NCBI GenBank assembly: GCA_005281725.1
Contig: SSBO01000007.1
Span: 5,242,031-5,306,030, forward strand
From: Wuchereria bancrofti
Lineage: Eukaryota > Nematoda > Chromadorea > Rhabditida > Onchocercidae
Direction of reading: 5' to 3'
Length of the DNA stretch: 64,000 nucleotides
Shown here: piece after piece, positions 14,401 to 25,800 of the stretch
Layout of the letters: each line of letters opens with the position of its first letter
Numbering within the stretch: the first letter of the stretch is position 1
Notes under the pieces: generated by a model
What the model was told of the DNA's origin: nothing
Database searches by the model: none
Seen by the model: only the letters and a program-made list of their open reading frames with translations
Position numbers and translations under genes: made by a program

Positions 14401-15296
14401 ATGAATTAATGATTGCTTCCTTAGATAATGCCTAAATTACTGTGTATGCAAAGGCCAAAACCGTTATTGCGTAACTTTACTCAAAAGAATGGACATCCAA
14501 TTACCGACGCGTTCCCTGATATCAGTGAATTGAAACTGAATCCATCCATACATCATCCATTATGTCCATCTGCTGATACTGATATTAGGTATGCATTAAA
14601 GACCTATTATTTATCCTCTTATTTTGAAATTTGCGCTTAAAATGTTTTATCTCATTCAGGCAGCCGCCAGCAATAGAACTAACTCATGTTGACAGTATAG
14701 AGCAGTTGGAAAGGGATCCATCGACAAGTGCTTATTACCCACTCAGTCCAGACGCTTTACGTGCCATTGATGCCATCGAATATATAACAAATCATTTGAA
14801 GCAGGATGAGGAATATAAAATGGTCAGATTAATTCTTCCTTACTCCAGCAAACAGACATTCATATCACCACCAACCTTTGTGGCAGGTAGAGAAAGCAGT
14901 CTGATTAGAACAACCAGCATGAGGAGTCACTGTGGAATAAACAATGGCCATACATTTCTGATCTTAGTGAAATTTTGTGCTGACCAATAATCTATTCATC
15001 TAGCACAGCGGTAGTACTGTTTACAAGAAGATAAAAGTATCTTTCTATTAGGCATGAAAACATGGCCTCTTTTTGATTAATATGGTAATACCGATTAAAT
15101 ACAATTATAGTATCGCGATGATTGGAAATATGTGGCAATGATCATCGACAGACTATTGCTATACGTATTCTTCGGTATTACAGTTGGTGGTACCTGCGGT
15201 ATATTGTTTTCTGCACCTTATGTCTTTCAAGGCGTTGATCAACGAGCTGAACTACAACGTCTTATTCATTTGTACAAAAATGGTGGCGAAATTTGA
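11439..15296 (+). CDS. Nicotinic acetylcholine receptor subunit, non-alpha (UNC-29/LEV-1/ACR-2/ACR-3 type)
   Basis: Subunit of a pentameric acetylcholine-gated cation channel in muscle or neuron membrane. Exons 11439-11578, 11825-11869, 12112-12221, 12511-12676, 13038-13216, 13541-13635, 13763-13998, 14425-14588, 14660-14822 and 15111-15296 give about 493 residues of near-complete protein. The N-terminal ligand domain starts with a probable signal-peptide end ([10 protein letters not shown]). The Cys-loop has the canonical 13-residue spacing ([15 protein letters not shown]). Loop C reads [10 protein letters not shown] without the paired cysteines of alpha subunits, hence non-alpha. Four membrane segments follow. 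M2 begins GEKMTLTIS, with glutamate before the pore as in cation channels, and has lysine at its outer end (SKILPP). The M3-M4 loop spans exons at 14425-14822, and M4 is in the last exon. The first exon start could alternatively be 11430. The exon encoding the initiator Met and signal peptide was not found. Levamisole-type receptors are assembled from such subunits. Confidence 0.93.
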
Positions 15297-16722
15297 AAGT
15301 GTCTAGATTAGTTATAAGACCGCAGTACTAATCGCTAGGTTTAACAAAAAGTTATTGCCTTAGAAAAAGAAAAAAAATCGGTAAAAGTAATCTTATATGT
15401 TCTCGGGCCATTAGTATTATTCAAAACGAGTAATACGAATTAAAATTCCTCGTAAGCAGCATCCGAAGCAGATTTTTGCTATTTTCTTAATATTGTCCCT
15501 TTCTTCGCATTATATAAAAATTATAAAAATTCTTTCTACACAGTGATTGATTCGAGTTTGGTTGGTTTTCAGGGCTGTCATTCTTTTTTTTCTCTCAAGG
15601 ATAATTTTAGCCTTCTGCAAGAATAATTACTTTCTTAACTTTTACTGAGGAAAAATAACTGAATATGAAAGGAGGGGAAGAGAAAGACAAAACAGTGATT
15701 GATGCTATTTTATCTATTTTTTTTAGGAATTTTAATGACCAGAATATTAGTTAAATAAGAGATGATTAGTTAAGGAAATTTAAAGATTTCAGAAGTTAGC
15801 GTTTGTAATTTGAATTACAGAAATGATAAAAAAATGATAAGTGAAAGGTACTTTAGCGACCATTCTATTTCATATTTGGCTGTCGAGTGTTAGTAATAAA
15901 ATGTGTAAAAAAAATTGGAAATAATCACTGAAGATCTATGTAAATTTTGAAAACCTTAAACAGACTGGTATGGCATGACTCGTTTCGGGTTAAAACATTA
16001 ATGGCCATCAGTGAATGCAAAAGAATGTGGTTTAAAATGTTGAAAATATTTAACTCGCCTAAACAAATAAGAAAATTACAAAAAAATTTCTTTACCCGCA
16101 AAATACAAAAGAATCCTATCCTAAACTGTTCAGAAATAAATTTGAAATGTGGTCGTACTGATAGACAAAGCATCTCTTCCATAGCAGAAGAACAAGAAAA
16201 AATATGGAGAGACCGATCAGCTTTGATGCCCATAAAAAACTAACCACCTGTCCAAATTATAGAACATTAATCTCTTAAAATAAAGTTTCGTTTGTATCAC
16301 CGTTTCTATCAAAATTCGGAAGATATCAATTTTTTAATTTGGGAGAAAACTTGCTAAATAGTAGTAAATAAGGAGAAATTTTTTTTAATAGTTCATATAA
16401 AAATTTTATTACCTCATTTCATGTAAATAAAGCTTTTAAAGAATGTTTTTCACCATCAAAAATGAAGCATTTCAACATCAAACTAGGAGGATCCATTTGG
16501 ACATATTATCAGTGTCAGTTGAATTATGGCTTTAATTACTTTGATGAAAGCTATAATCTGAGTAAGGTTTTTGTCAGCATCATCCAATTAATTTATTATG
16601 CCCAGAATTAGCAGTAAGAGTGATAAGTGACAAAGGGTGCTTTCAGTCTGAAGATCAAGATATCATTTTATCATTTCACAGCCTAGTAATAGTACTAAAT
16701 CGTCTTTTGAAAGGACTTCCCT
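15297..16722. other. Intergenic stretch between convergent genes
   Basis: Holds the 3' untranslated region of the receptor gene and, on the other strand, that of the two-domain protein gene. A minus-strand AATAAA lies at 16592-16597, about 126 bases past that gene's stop, and is a good candidate polyadenylation signal. An intron-less 98-codon plus-strand frame (15947-16243) has no recognisable motif and is treated only as a possibility. Confidence 0.5.
16592..16597 (-). promoter_or_regulatory. Candidate polyadenylation signal AATAAA
   Basis: A canonical AATAAA on the minus strand about 126 bases downstream of the stop of the two-domain protein gene. This is a typical position for nematode 3' end formation. 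Confidence 0.45.
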
Positions 16723-18421
16723 TCATTTGTGCCCGTTTCGACAAAGTACAAGGAAATCCATAACAGCTGGTCCAACTACCGCTGAATCCTTGCCACCGAA
16801 GCCAGCTGTTGCTTTTTCCATCTTCATATGCAAATTTCCGAGTAGTTCAGCGCCCTTAGCCGTTTTCAGCACACACGGTACGCAATCACCGACATGCAAG
16901 GGTTTAAATGCACCAGCACCACCCTTGACTTCTTTATATGACATCCACTTGTATTCGAAACCAAGCTGTAATTGAGTTACTCCGGATATATTATCAACCG
17001 CCTGATCCTTAACTTTTCAAACTAATTTTATTTTTCTGTACAATCGTGCCAAAAATTAAAATGAAATTAGGCATGTTCCCGGTAAGATTCAACATTGATT
17101 ATGTAATTTGAGTTCTTTTTTGGATATTCACAGCTCTAACATTTTCGGGCTGCGGGATAACGATCATTTGCATAGACCCGAGTTCTGCGCCCGCATTTTC
17201 CTGGCCATTCCAACCAAAACTCGCCAATGTTTTCCCGGTCGAATCCGGATAAGCTCGTCCGAACACCGGTTCACCATGCTTATACCACAGCACCACGTAG
17301 CTATATGTCTCTGAGCCGTCATCGTTTTTCAATTTACGACCGCCACCCTGAACGATAATAACTAAACTTTGTTTAAAAAAATTAACAGAAGACAGGAAAA
17401 AAGGACGAGCAGTAGGGAGTTGCTTCATTTAACTTACAGGAATCGGATTCTTCGCTGTCGGAAATGGATCACGGTACTTGAGATCAATCCAAGTGTCTTC
17501 ATAAATCTTAATACCAGTTGGCGGAGCTTTAATATTTCGAAATAGGACCAACAAATTCTGCGAAATAGGACCAACAAACATATGCTATCAGTAAAGGTCA
17601 TCGGAAGAACCAGGATCTGATGAAATAATTTACGACAACGCAAATTGTTGTCTTTTTTTGTCCCTTATAATAAAAGGTCATTGGGGCTTGACCTGGATAC
17701 ACACAATGCGGTGATATGAATTTTTCATATGTTTATGATGTTACCTGGATTTCGCCACCTGCAAGTGTTTCATTCTTACCCTTGTAACCAACATTTGCGA
17801 CATCTTTGCCCATGTCGATGTACCCAAGAAAAGTATTCCCGTCCTTCGTAGGCATCAAAACTGGAGTTGACTGACCGCATCGTACTAATTGCAGCAGCTG
17901 ATCGTTCTCACGATCTTTGTATGGGCGCCATTCATACCAAAAGCCACTTTTTTTGAATTGTTCCATAGGATCTTGTTCACTACATGTCAGGATTTGAATT
18001 TGTCCACCCAAATCACGAGCACCCGTTAATTCCACCTGCCAGATTTAATTTGAATTTGGACATTCTCTTGTGGAAAAAAACTTAACATCTTTGCAAGTTT
18101 CTTCATATCCGATATCGTCGGCTTTTGAAAATTCATCAGTCCCTTCATAAAAACTCGAAAAATTCCAAGTTAAGTCCTATTGAATATCATTGCAATTCTT
18201 CTGCTTCCTAGAGATTAATCATGAAATACGCAAACCTTACTATACGGGAATGAACATTCCACATTCCCATTATTGTTCCAGGCTCGCCCGTGAATCGGCT
18301 TTCCAAATTTGTACCACAATGCAACATACATATTCTGTTGACCTTTGACTCTAACAGGATTATCCGGAAACGGTGAACCAATTGTATTATACGCCCAAGT
18401 ATCCTCAAATTCCTTTGTCAT
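16723..18421 (-). CDS. Two-domain protein of unknown function, internal duplication
   Basis: Five exons (18421-18236, 18035-17745, 17557-17438, 17347-17141, 17001-16723), all joined in phase 0, give 360 residues. The protein is a head-to-tail duplication. Each half begins with EDTW plus a proline-rich segment (near residues 6 and 179). Next comes a block of the form LWYK-G-P--GRA (residues 35-47 and 219-231), then a glycine-rich strand ending in QIQI or MQMI. A second block contains WYEWRPYK or YKWMSYKE, then PVL or PCVL. Repeat 1 closes with GYKGK and repeat 2 with GFGGK. No membrane segment or clear signal peptide is visible. The chosen ATG has an in-frame stop upstream (TAA a few codons before). 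I recall no named family with confidence; the pattern faintly recalls beta-prism/DM9-like modules, but I do not claim that. Confidence 0.85.
17538..17583. repeat. 23-bp tandem duplication spanning a splice acceptor
   Basis: Two copies of an 18-base block (cgaaataggaccaacaaa) start at 17538 and 17561, a 23-base offset. On the minus strand the first-transcribed copy ends with the acceptor TTTCGCAG that opens exon 3 of the two-domain gene. The second copy is translated as the first residues of that exon (NLLVLFRN). Confidence 0.85.
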
Positions 18422-19872
18422 CTCTTCAGGAAAACGATCGAACACAGTTTAAACCGTAGACGAGTAATCTGATGCAAACAATGAATATCAATGCAGCACT
18501 TTTTACTTTTATAGATGAATTAACTTGCATTCCTTCAATTAGCATTTTTGTAAAGGAAATAAGAGAATGGGTAAATTTGAATATCAAACATGGCTTATGG
18601 ATTACGGTGTCATCCTTAAAATATTGCAGAAATACTGCTAAAAATGGCTTGCAATAAAGTAGCGCCATTTAGTGCTATTTATGTAGCGCCACGTGATTTC
18701 TTTAATCTCTCTATTCATCATTTTCTTTTTTTCACCATTGTTTCCAATCAGAAAGCCTGCTAAAAAGATGATTAATTTCAAAAAACTACAATTTCACAAT
18801 TTCTTAATTAAGTTTTCAGACAATCACTGTATTTTGACTGGAAACGTAAGAGAGATAGAAGTTTGTCCAACAACACAGAAATGATTCATTTAATAATAAT
18901 AATAGTATAATTCCTATAATACATTACACTTTTTCTCATTGCAAATATTTTCATAGTATCTTCCAGGAAGGTATGTACAAATATCCCGTTGCGAAGATAT
19001 GTCAGCGAGAACAAAAGTAAAGACAAACTCGTTCCTTTTCACTTATGTAATTATGTGTAGTTTCAATTTCGAAATAAAATTATAGTTCTTTAACTCTTTT
19101 GAAATTGTGTAATTCGAATTCTCATTCCATCTAGAAAATAAAATTTCAGTTTAAAATACTTACTAAAAAAGAGGTCCAAAAAAATACCATGAAGAAATCT
19201 TCTATATCTCAGACCACGGGAACACTACTTGTCGGAACACTAATATCTAATTCAACTGAGCACTACCGCTGAAACTGTAAAAGATAAGTAACTCTTGAGA
19301 AATACTGGAAGTTTCCTGAAAGCTTTCCGGTGCAAGTGTTCCACAGCAAACATCAGTATAGAATAATCGCCTCACTCATTCAGGAATGGATATAGCCAGG
19401 CCTAGTAAGGCCGACAGTTCATGCTGAACCTTTAATTCATTTCTTCAGGTTATTTCCTGGAGCAAGAAGATGTATCAGGCCTGGATAGATAAGAAGAATG
19501 GCCAGAGTGGAGGCATAATAGCTTCAGAAGATATCTCGAGAGAAAGAGAGAGAAGAGAGAGGTAGAAGAAAACTAGAGCAGCGAGAGGAAAGGTAAACAA
19601 TCCATGCAGCATTAGTTGGTAGTCTCAATAATATCGTTGAAACTTTTGCCCGTCGCTGATTAAGATTGTGGGAGGGGTAGTATTGGGGTGGCAGGGAGAG
19701 GAGAAAAAGTTTAAGACTTGGCTTTGGTGTGCCAAACTGATTGGGTAAAAAGATGGATCTTCTATTGAGGGGAGAAAGTTGATCTCTTCCACTATGTGTT
19801 CTTCGAACTTTCCCCACTATGTGTAGTTTTGCTTTCCAGTGTTATTTGATTTTTCTGATAGATAACACTGCT
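18422..19872. other. Divergent intergenic region
   Basis: Lies between the 5' ends of the two-domain gene (-) and the Argonaute gene (+), so it should contain both promoters. Visible features are a GA-rich tract at about 19530-19575 and a G-rich stretch near 19670-19700. No further coding exon could be supported. Confidence 0.5.
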
Positions 19873-22800
19873 ATGAAAGGAAGAGGAAGAGGAAGAAGGA
19901 AAGAAAGCTTACCTGAAAGCGAAGCCACCGCTAGCACCACAGGTTTACATCTATTTCGTATCCTTTTTAAGGTTAAATTTTACACGTCTCTTATGTCTAC
20001 TGGATGAGAGCTATGTTAATCACATTATGAGGCTTATATATTCATTATCAGCATAATCTCTAGCGGACAACGACTTGAAATGAATATCAACCATAAAAAT
20101 AAGCCATTTCGGGTAATCATACTATAATTTCATACCATAGTGCAGTAGAAATCGTGTACATATTCCATGTTATTTGTTTATCTTTTATTCATTTATTATG
20201 TCAGTCAGTGCATTTGCAACGTTTGCTAGTAGATTGATCGGTGTGTTTTCCAGTGGGAAAAGGATATGGACGCGGTAAAAAACAGGAATTTACTACTTTT
20301 AGTGGTGAATCCGCTAAAGTTGGGCAGAAACATGGTGAACAGGTATTCCTTAATTTTACTTTTTAATGAGATTTAGATTGCAATGAAGTTTTTTTTCCCA
20401 CTATATAAAGATACATGAAGGAAGAACAAGAGAAATGGTTGTTGATCTGGAAGCTTGGAGATTATTTTCGTTTTAATTTGTTTTGGTATAAGGATAGTTG
20501 AAAGTTTAGCACGAACGAATCAAAGAGTTGGCGCATAGACCAAACCATGGGAAATTGGGTGAGCCTATTCAACTAACGGCCAATTTCAAGTTGTTGCAAG
20601 TACCTCCTTCTCTGCAAATTTATTGCTACCATGTGGATGTTTTGAAAATAACTAAGAATGGCAGACTTGTCGTGGAAAACAGGTATTTAATTTTGTTTAA
20701 AATTGATTTTCATTTAATGGAATTGTTCGTTATATCATTTTCTTTCCTGACTTACGTTGTAGCATTACATTTCACTAAAAAATTTTCCTCTTTATTTTTA
20801 TCACAAACCTTACCTTCAAGATTGCAAATCTCGATAGCGCTTCGGTTATTGTAAAAGATTTGAGTGATCTGCAGCAGTTCAGACAGTTTTGCTTTACTTG
20901 AAAAATAACTTGCCGCATTCTACAGTTTGAGTTAATGTTTCACATTCACTTTTGTTAAAATGTACCACCTATATTTGCTCTTCGTTCGAAAATTTAAAGA
21001 TTAATATTGGTCATCTTTTCTGTCTTCATCGAATTAGCTTTTGTAAATCATTTGAAAATGAAAGTAGTAGGCAGAGCGTAATGTAGATTGCTGGAAGGTG
21101 ACCTTTTCACATCTTATTCTTTCTTGCAAAATAAAAAAGCTTGAGATGTTATAGGGATGTTTGTCGTGAAATATTTTGGAAAGTCATTTCAAATAATGAG
21201 AAAATATTTGGCACTGGTTACTCTCTGGTATATGATGATTGTCACACAGTCTACTCTCTTAAGAAGCTGAAGACTGAAAAGCCAACGTTGGAACTTCAAT
21301 TATTCGTAGAACCAGTACCTTGTTTGAAAGTATGCACTTCATATTAATTTTAGAAGTCTGAAAGTTGTAATCTCTAACTATGGACATGTAAAATATAAGG
21401 TGGTGACGTTCGTACCCTGACTTTATTTTTTTGCTGCAGTGCGTGACATAGCTACATGCATAGCTACTTCCAAAGTAATTTTTCTTTTTTCTTTCTATCA
21501 TCCGCTGATTTAAAAATTTAATACTTTTCAGGCACCTTCTGTATCATTTTTGCTCTCTATATCTGTCACTAATTATTTTACTGTCACTGTCGATGAGCAG
21601 TTACCAAATTTCCGGGCAAGTATGCAGTTTTTAGATTGTTTGGTCAGTCAAAAAGTGCGCTGTCCTTATATGTAAGTGTGCCTCTATTTCTTATATTTAC
21701 TTATACACAGTAGTTGGATGATAACAAAGTATCTTTAAAATTTCGACTATTGAATTTTTACTTCATCTGTTGCATTTCTGGTATGCAACTTGTCTTGCAA
21801 TAGAAACTATAACTTCTATATTGGTTGTGATTTGTTTCATGTAAAATTTTCGTTTCATATAAATTTAGAATTTTATAGGAGTATAGCTTCAAGTTTTTAT
21901 CCATTTAATCAATGCATGTATATAAAACCATGTGAAAGTATTCCGTATAAAGTTCTAAATATGGGTCCTGGGATGGAGGCATGGACTGGATTATACGGTG
22001 CTGTAAAACGCTGTGAAAAAGGACTCATGTTAAATGTAGATGGTCAGTGAGTTATTTGATCTCTTTTAGACAAATCGATGAGCACAAGTATTATAGTGGT
22101 ATTGAATTGCTTGCAGATGATGAAGGGTGTTTGCAGATGATGAAGTATTTTCGCGTCATTCCCAGTAAATTTGCAGATGCATTAATAATTATGTACTGCT
22201 CATTTCAGTATCCACAAAAGTATTTTATAAAATCGACATTTGGTTAATTGATTTCTATTTGGATGTCTTAAATGAATTTGTGGGCCGAAGAAGACCGTAC
22301 GACATCGATGCAGTAAGTGAGACGTTTGCATTGTCTGCCAACCAAAGACAGCAGTTGAGAGATGCAATGAAAGGTAAATTTTGACTTCATTTGGGTGTGT
22401 TTACTTTGCAAATAATTTTTTTTCAAAGAAAATTTAGAATCATGTGTTCACTAGGTTTTCGTTGTTAGTTGCAGTTAGCTTCAAGCCATCATTACCAATC
22501 AATTTATAGCCGTTTTTTTCTACAACATGGAATATAATTGGTGGAGGTTTAATTCGTGTTAAACGATTTTTTGAAAATTAACTGTGATGTTATCTTGGTG
22601 TTGCATTTAGTTTCATAAAGAATGAATTGAAGACTCCCCACTTTGCTAAATGTTTTAATTTCCAGTTGTTTTATTCAAACTGATGTCTTTAGGCTTTGCG
22701 AGAACAGAAAAATTTTTAGGTTTAACGTTGAAACTGACGTATGACAACAGACATGTCAAGTTTATTGATGTTGGATTACCTGCACGAACACAAAGGTTGA

Positions 22801-25800
22801 TTTATCTCAGTTTTGTTATGCATTTTGTTCTCCGTCCATCTTTTCGTGTATGTTTGTAAAGACATAGTTCAGAATTTCGCATTTTTTTTTTCTTTTTTTA
22901 GTGTTCTTTTTTTGTGCGCGTGTGTTTTTTTTATTGTGAAGAGACAGGACTACTTCATTTTAGATTTCGAATGAAGCGGAGTGAAGATTTTATAGAGGAA
23001 TTGACTGTCGAAGAATATTTCAATCGCTATAAAAGTAGCTTATGTTTTTTAAAACTTCATGTTTTGGTAAGATCTAGGTGGGGTAAATTTATGTCTAGGT
23101 CGATTTTTTGAGCTATATTTTTGAAGTTATTTACACTACTCAGTTGAACACATTTTTTATCGTAGTGGTGCTTCTCTTATTTTTTCATCAATTATCTCAA
23201 ATTCTGCAGTTTAGATATACGTTTGAAATTTCCCAACCTTCCGGTATTACACTGTGGCACACTAAAAAGGCAGGACTACTTTCCGATGGAGCTATTGCGA
23301 TTATCTGACAAAGTGCAACGTGTGAAAAGACGTTTGACACCGTTTCAGATTGCAAAACTGATCAGAGTAAGTATAGAGAAATAATCTGTATGGCCAGTAT
23401 GGATACCGTTTTTTCTTTTTTCAAACATGATCCATCCAAGTAAACTTGGTATTGGAAACACTTTGTGTTTGAAAGAAATGAACTATTTTAGAAAATATAT
23501 TTAGCTAGATCTCTTAATGCATAGTCTAGCGAAAGTATTGTAGTAGTGGGAGACTAACTTAATTGAGCAGTTACGTGATAACAGTATCGTATTAAATTGA
23601 GAGATTATTAGCAAGTGAGGAGAATTCCGACAGATAGTACTGAATATAGTAATGTAGTTGGGTTATTCAGTCTAAGATGTATTTCTTCACTGTAAAAAGA
23701 AACTTCTCTTCACTATTATAAGGATTACTCGTCGTAAAAAGTAAACTTAAAATATTTTATGGACCTTTTTATTCATTAGTTAATTTTTTAGTGAATAAAA
23801 TTTCCTGATATATAAGAAATAAAAAAATTCACTGAAAGTCACAATGTACATTGTATATTTTTTCGTTCTTTGTTTAAGGGTACGGCATTGAGTCCTTTGG
23901 AGAGATTTGAAAAAATTGATTGGTTTCTAAAAGAAATGAGGATATCTACCGATGATGAGTTCATTCAGCAGTTTGGAGTCGTTTTCCCGTCAGTCAGTAA
24001 CGGAGTTCCGGAATCGGTACGGATCCTTGGTCGCATCTTGCCGTCACCTGCAATCAAATTTAAGGTATGTTAATTTGGGTATTTTATCCTTAATTATTCT
24101 TGGTGACGTATAGCTGTTTACAGTTGTTCTTTATGCTTCCTTTTCTTGTGGATAATCGCCTGTGAGAGATTCTTTTTCTATTCGAATTTATAACTTTGAA
24201 TGAGCAGAAGAGACATACTAGAAACCAACTGAAATTTTTTGTAAAAAAATTGTGTTTTATCAAAGTTAATGAAAATGAGGTGACCTATCATTTATATAAA
24301 TATTCCTTATTCTTATAAAGCTTTTGACAGAAAATTGCAGACAATTGAATTACCATCGACGAATGGTTCTTGGTGTTTAAAGGGCGATTTATTTCAAACT
24401 GCTACCAACGTGCATTTCGCAGTTGTATTTGTTGACCAAGCAATTAATATGCAAAATTTTCGGTATTTATTTCACTTTCAATCAAAATAGATTGTTTATT
24501 CAATAAACAGGTAATTTCTGGATGTCCATGACAATTAAAAATTGCAGGGAGCCATTCAATACTTTAATCGGTGCATGCAAACTCTTCGGTATGAAATTTG
24601 TGAGGGAAAATTTTGGAGCTGATACTGTTGAAATATATAGATGGGATACGCGTAGGGAAGAAGCTGACATTTATGTACGCAGTTTCAAAAAAGTGTGTGA
24701 TGAAATAAGGGAAGAAGCGCTCAAGCCGCTGATGATCTTCATTACTCCGGAAAAGAATGATGACATATATGGTGTGTTGATGATTTTGATTAAATAGCAT
24801 GGTAATAACGCATTTTGATATTAGTGCAACATTTAACTTCTTTGCAGGACGAATAAAAGTGACATGTGATAAGGAAGAAGGTGTAGCGTGTCAAGTAATT
24901 CTTGCCGAAACATTTCTCAAAATGTTTGGAAATCCAGAGCGTAATGCTGTGTCTCACAATATTTGTTTGAAAATAAACGTTAAATTGGATGGCATTAACA
25001 ACGAAGTGGCGAGAAATCAAAACTAGTAATATTATTCTTTGCTTTGGCATTTAACTATGAAGGTTGAATAACAGAGGCTGGTGCGATTTATAGGGATATT
25101 TTAATTCATGCGAAAGTTATTCTGAAAAACAATTTAAGATGTTGTATTATCTCGAAGAGTGAGAATTATAGGAGTTTCCACCGTTTCATTTTTCATGTAT
25201 GAAAAGTATTTTGAGAATCATTACATGTTTTTTCAGCTGGAAAAAATTTACTGATAAAGAAGCTCCAACTCTGTTCATGGGTATTGACGTCACGCATCCA
25301 CCTTCAGGTGATACGTCTGTACCGTCAATTGCTTCTATTATTGGATCATTAAATATTAGTGCGACAAAGTATGTTTACTTAAATTATGATTGTGTGCTTT
25401 TAGGTGATTAGAATAAATTTTGATGTATAGCAGTTTGTTTATTAATATATTTTTTAAGGAATTACTTTGATCGGTTGCTTTGTACTATTTTTTTCTTTAT
25501 AATTATTTTTTAGATATGCAGCATCTTTGAAAATTCAACAACCAGGAGTGGAAGTAATGACGTATGCTGTTGATGCTTTTCGAGCATGTATTATGAAGTT
25601 TGGGGAACAAGCAGGTTGCAAACCGCAGCATATAGTACTATTTCGGTAAGCTATTCGAATATTTTTGTTTATTTTAGTATTAATTTTGGTTTTTATCTCA
25701 AAATAAAAGGGTTTAATAAGGTAATACTTTTATAGTCTTTAACTTTTCTTTTAGTTCCTTGTGTTTTATTTTTCTTTTTAACAATTAATTACTTATATTT

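Noticed and set aside
16723..18421. Assignment of the two-repeat protein to the DM9 family
   Set aside because: The GRA-containing block is reminiscent, but the order and spacing of other conserved residues do not match what I remember of DM9.
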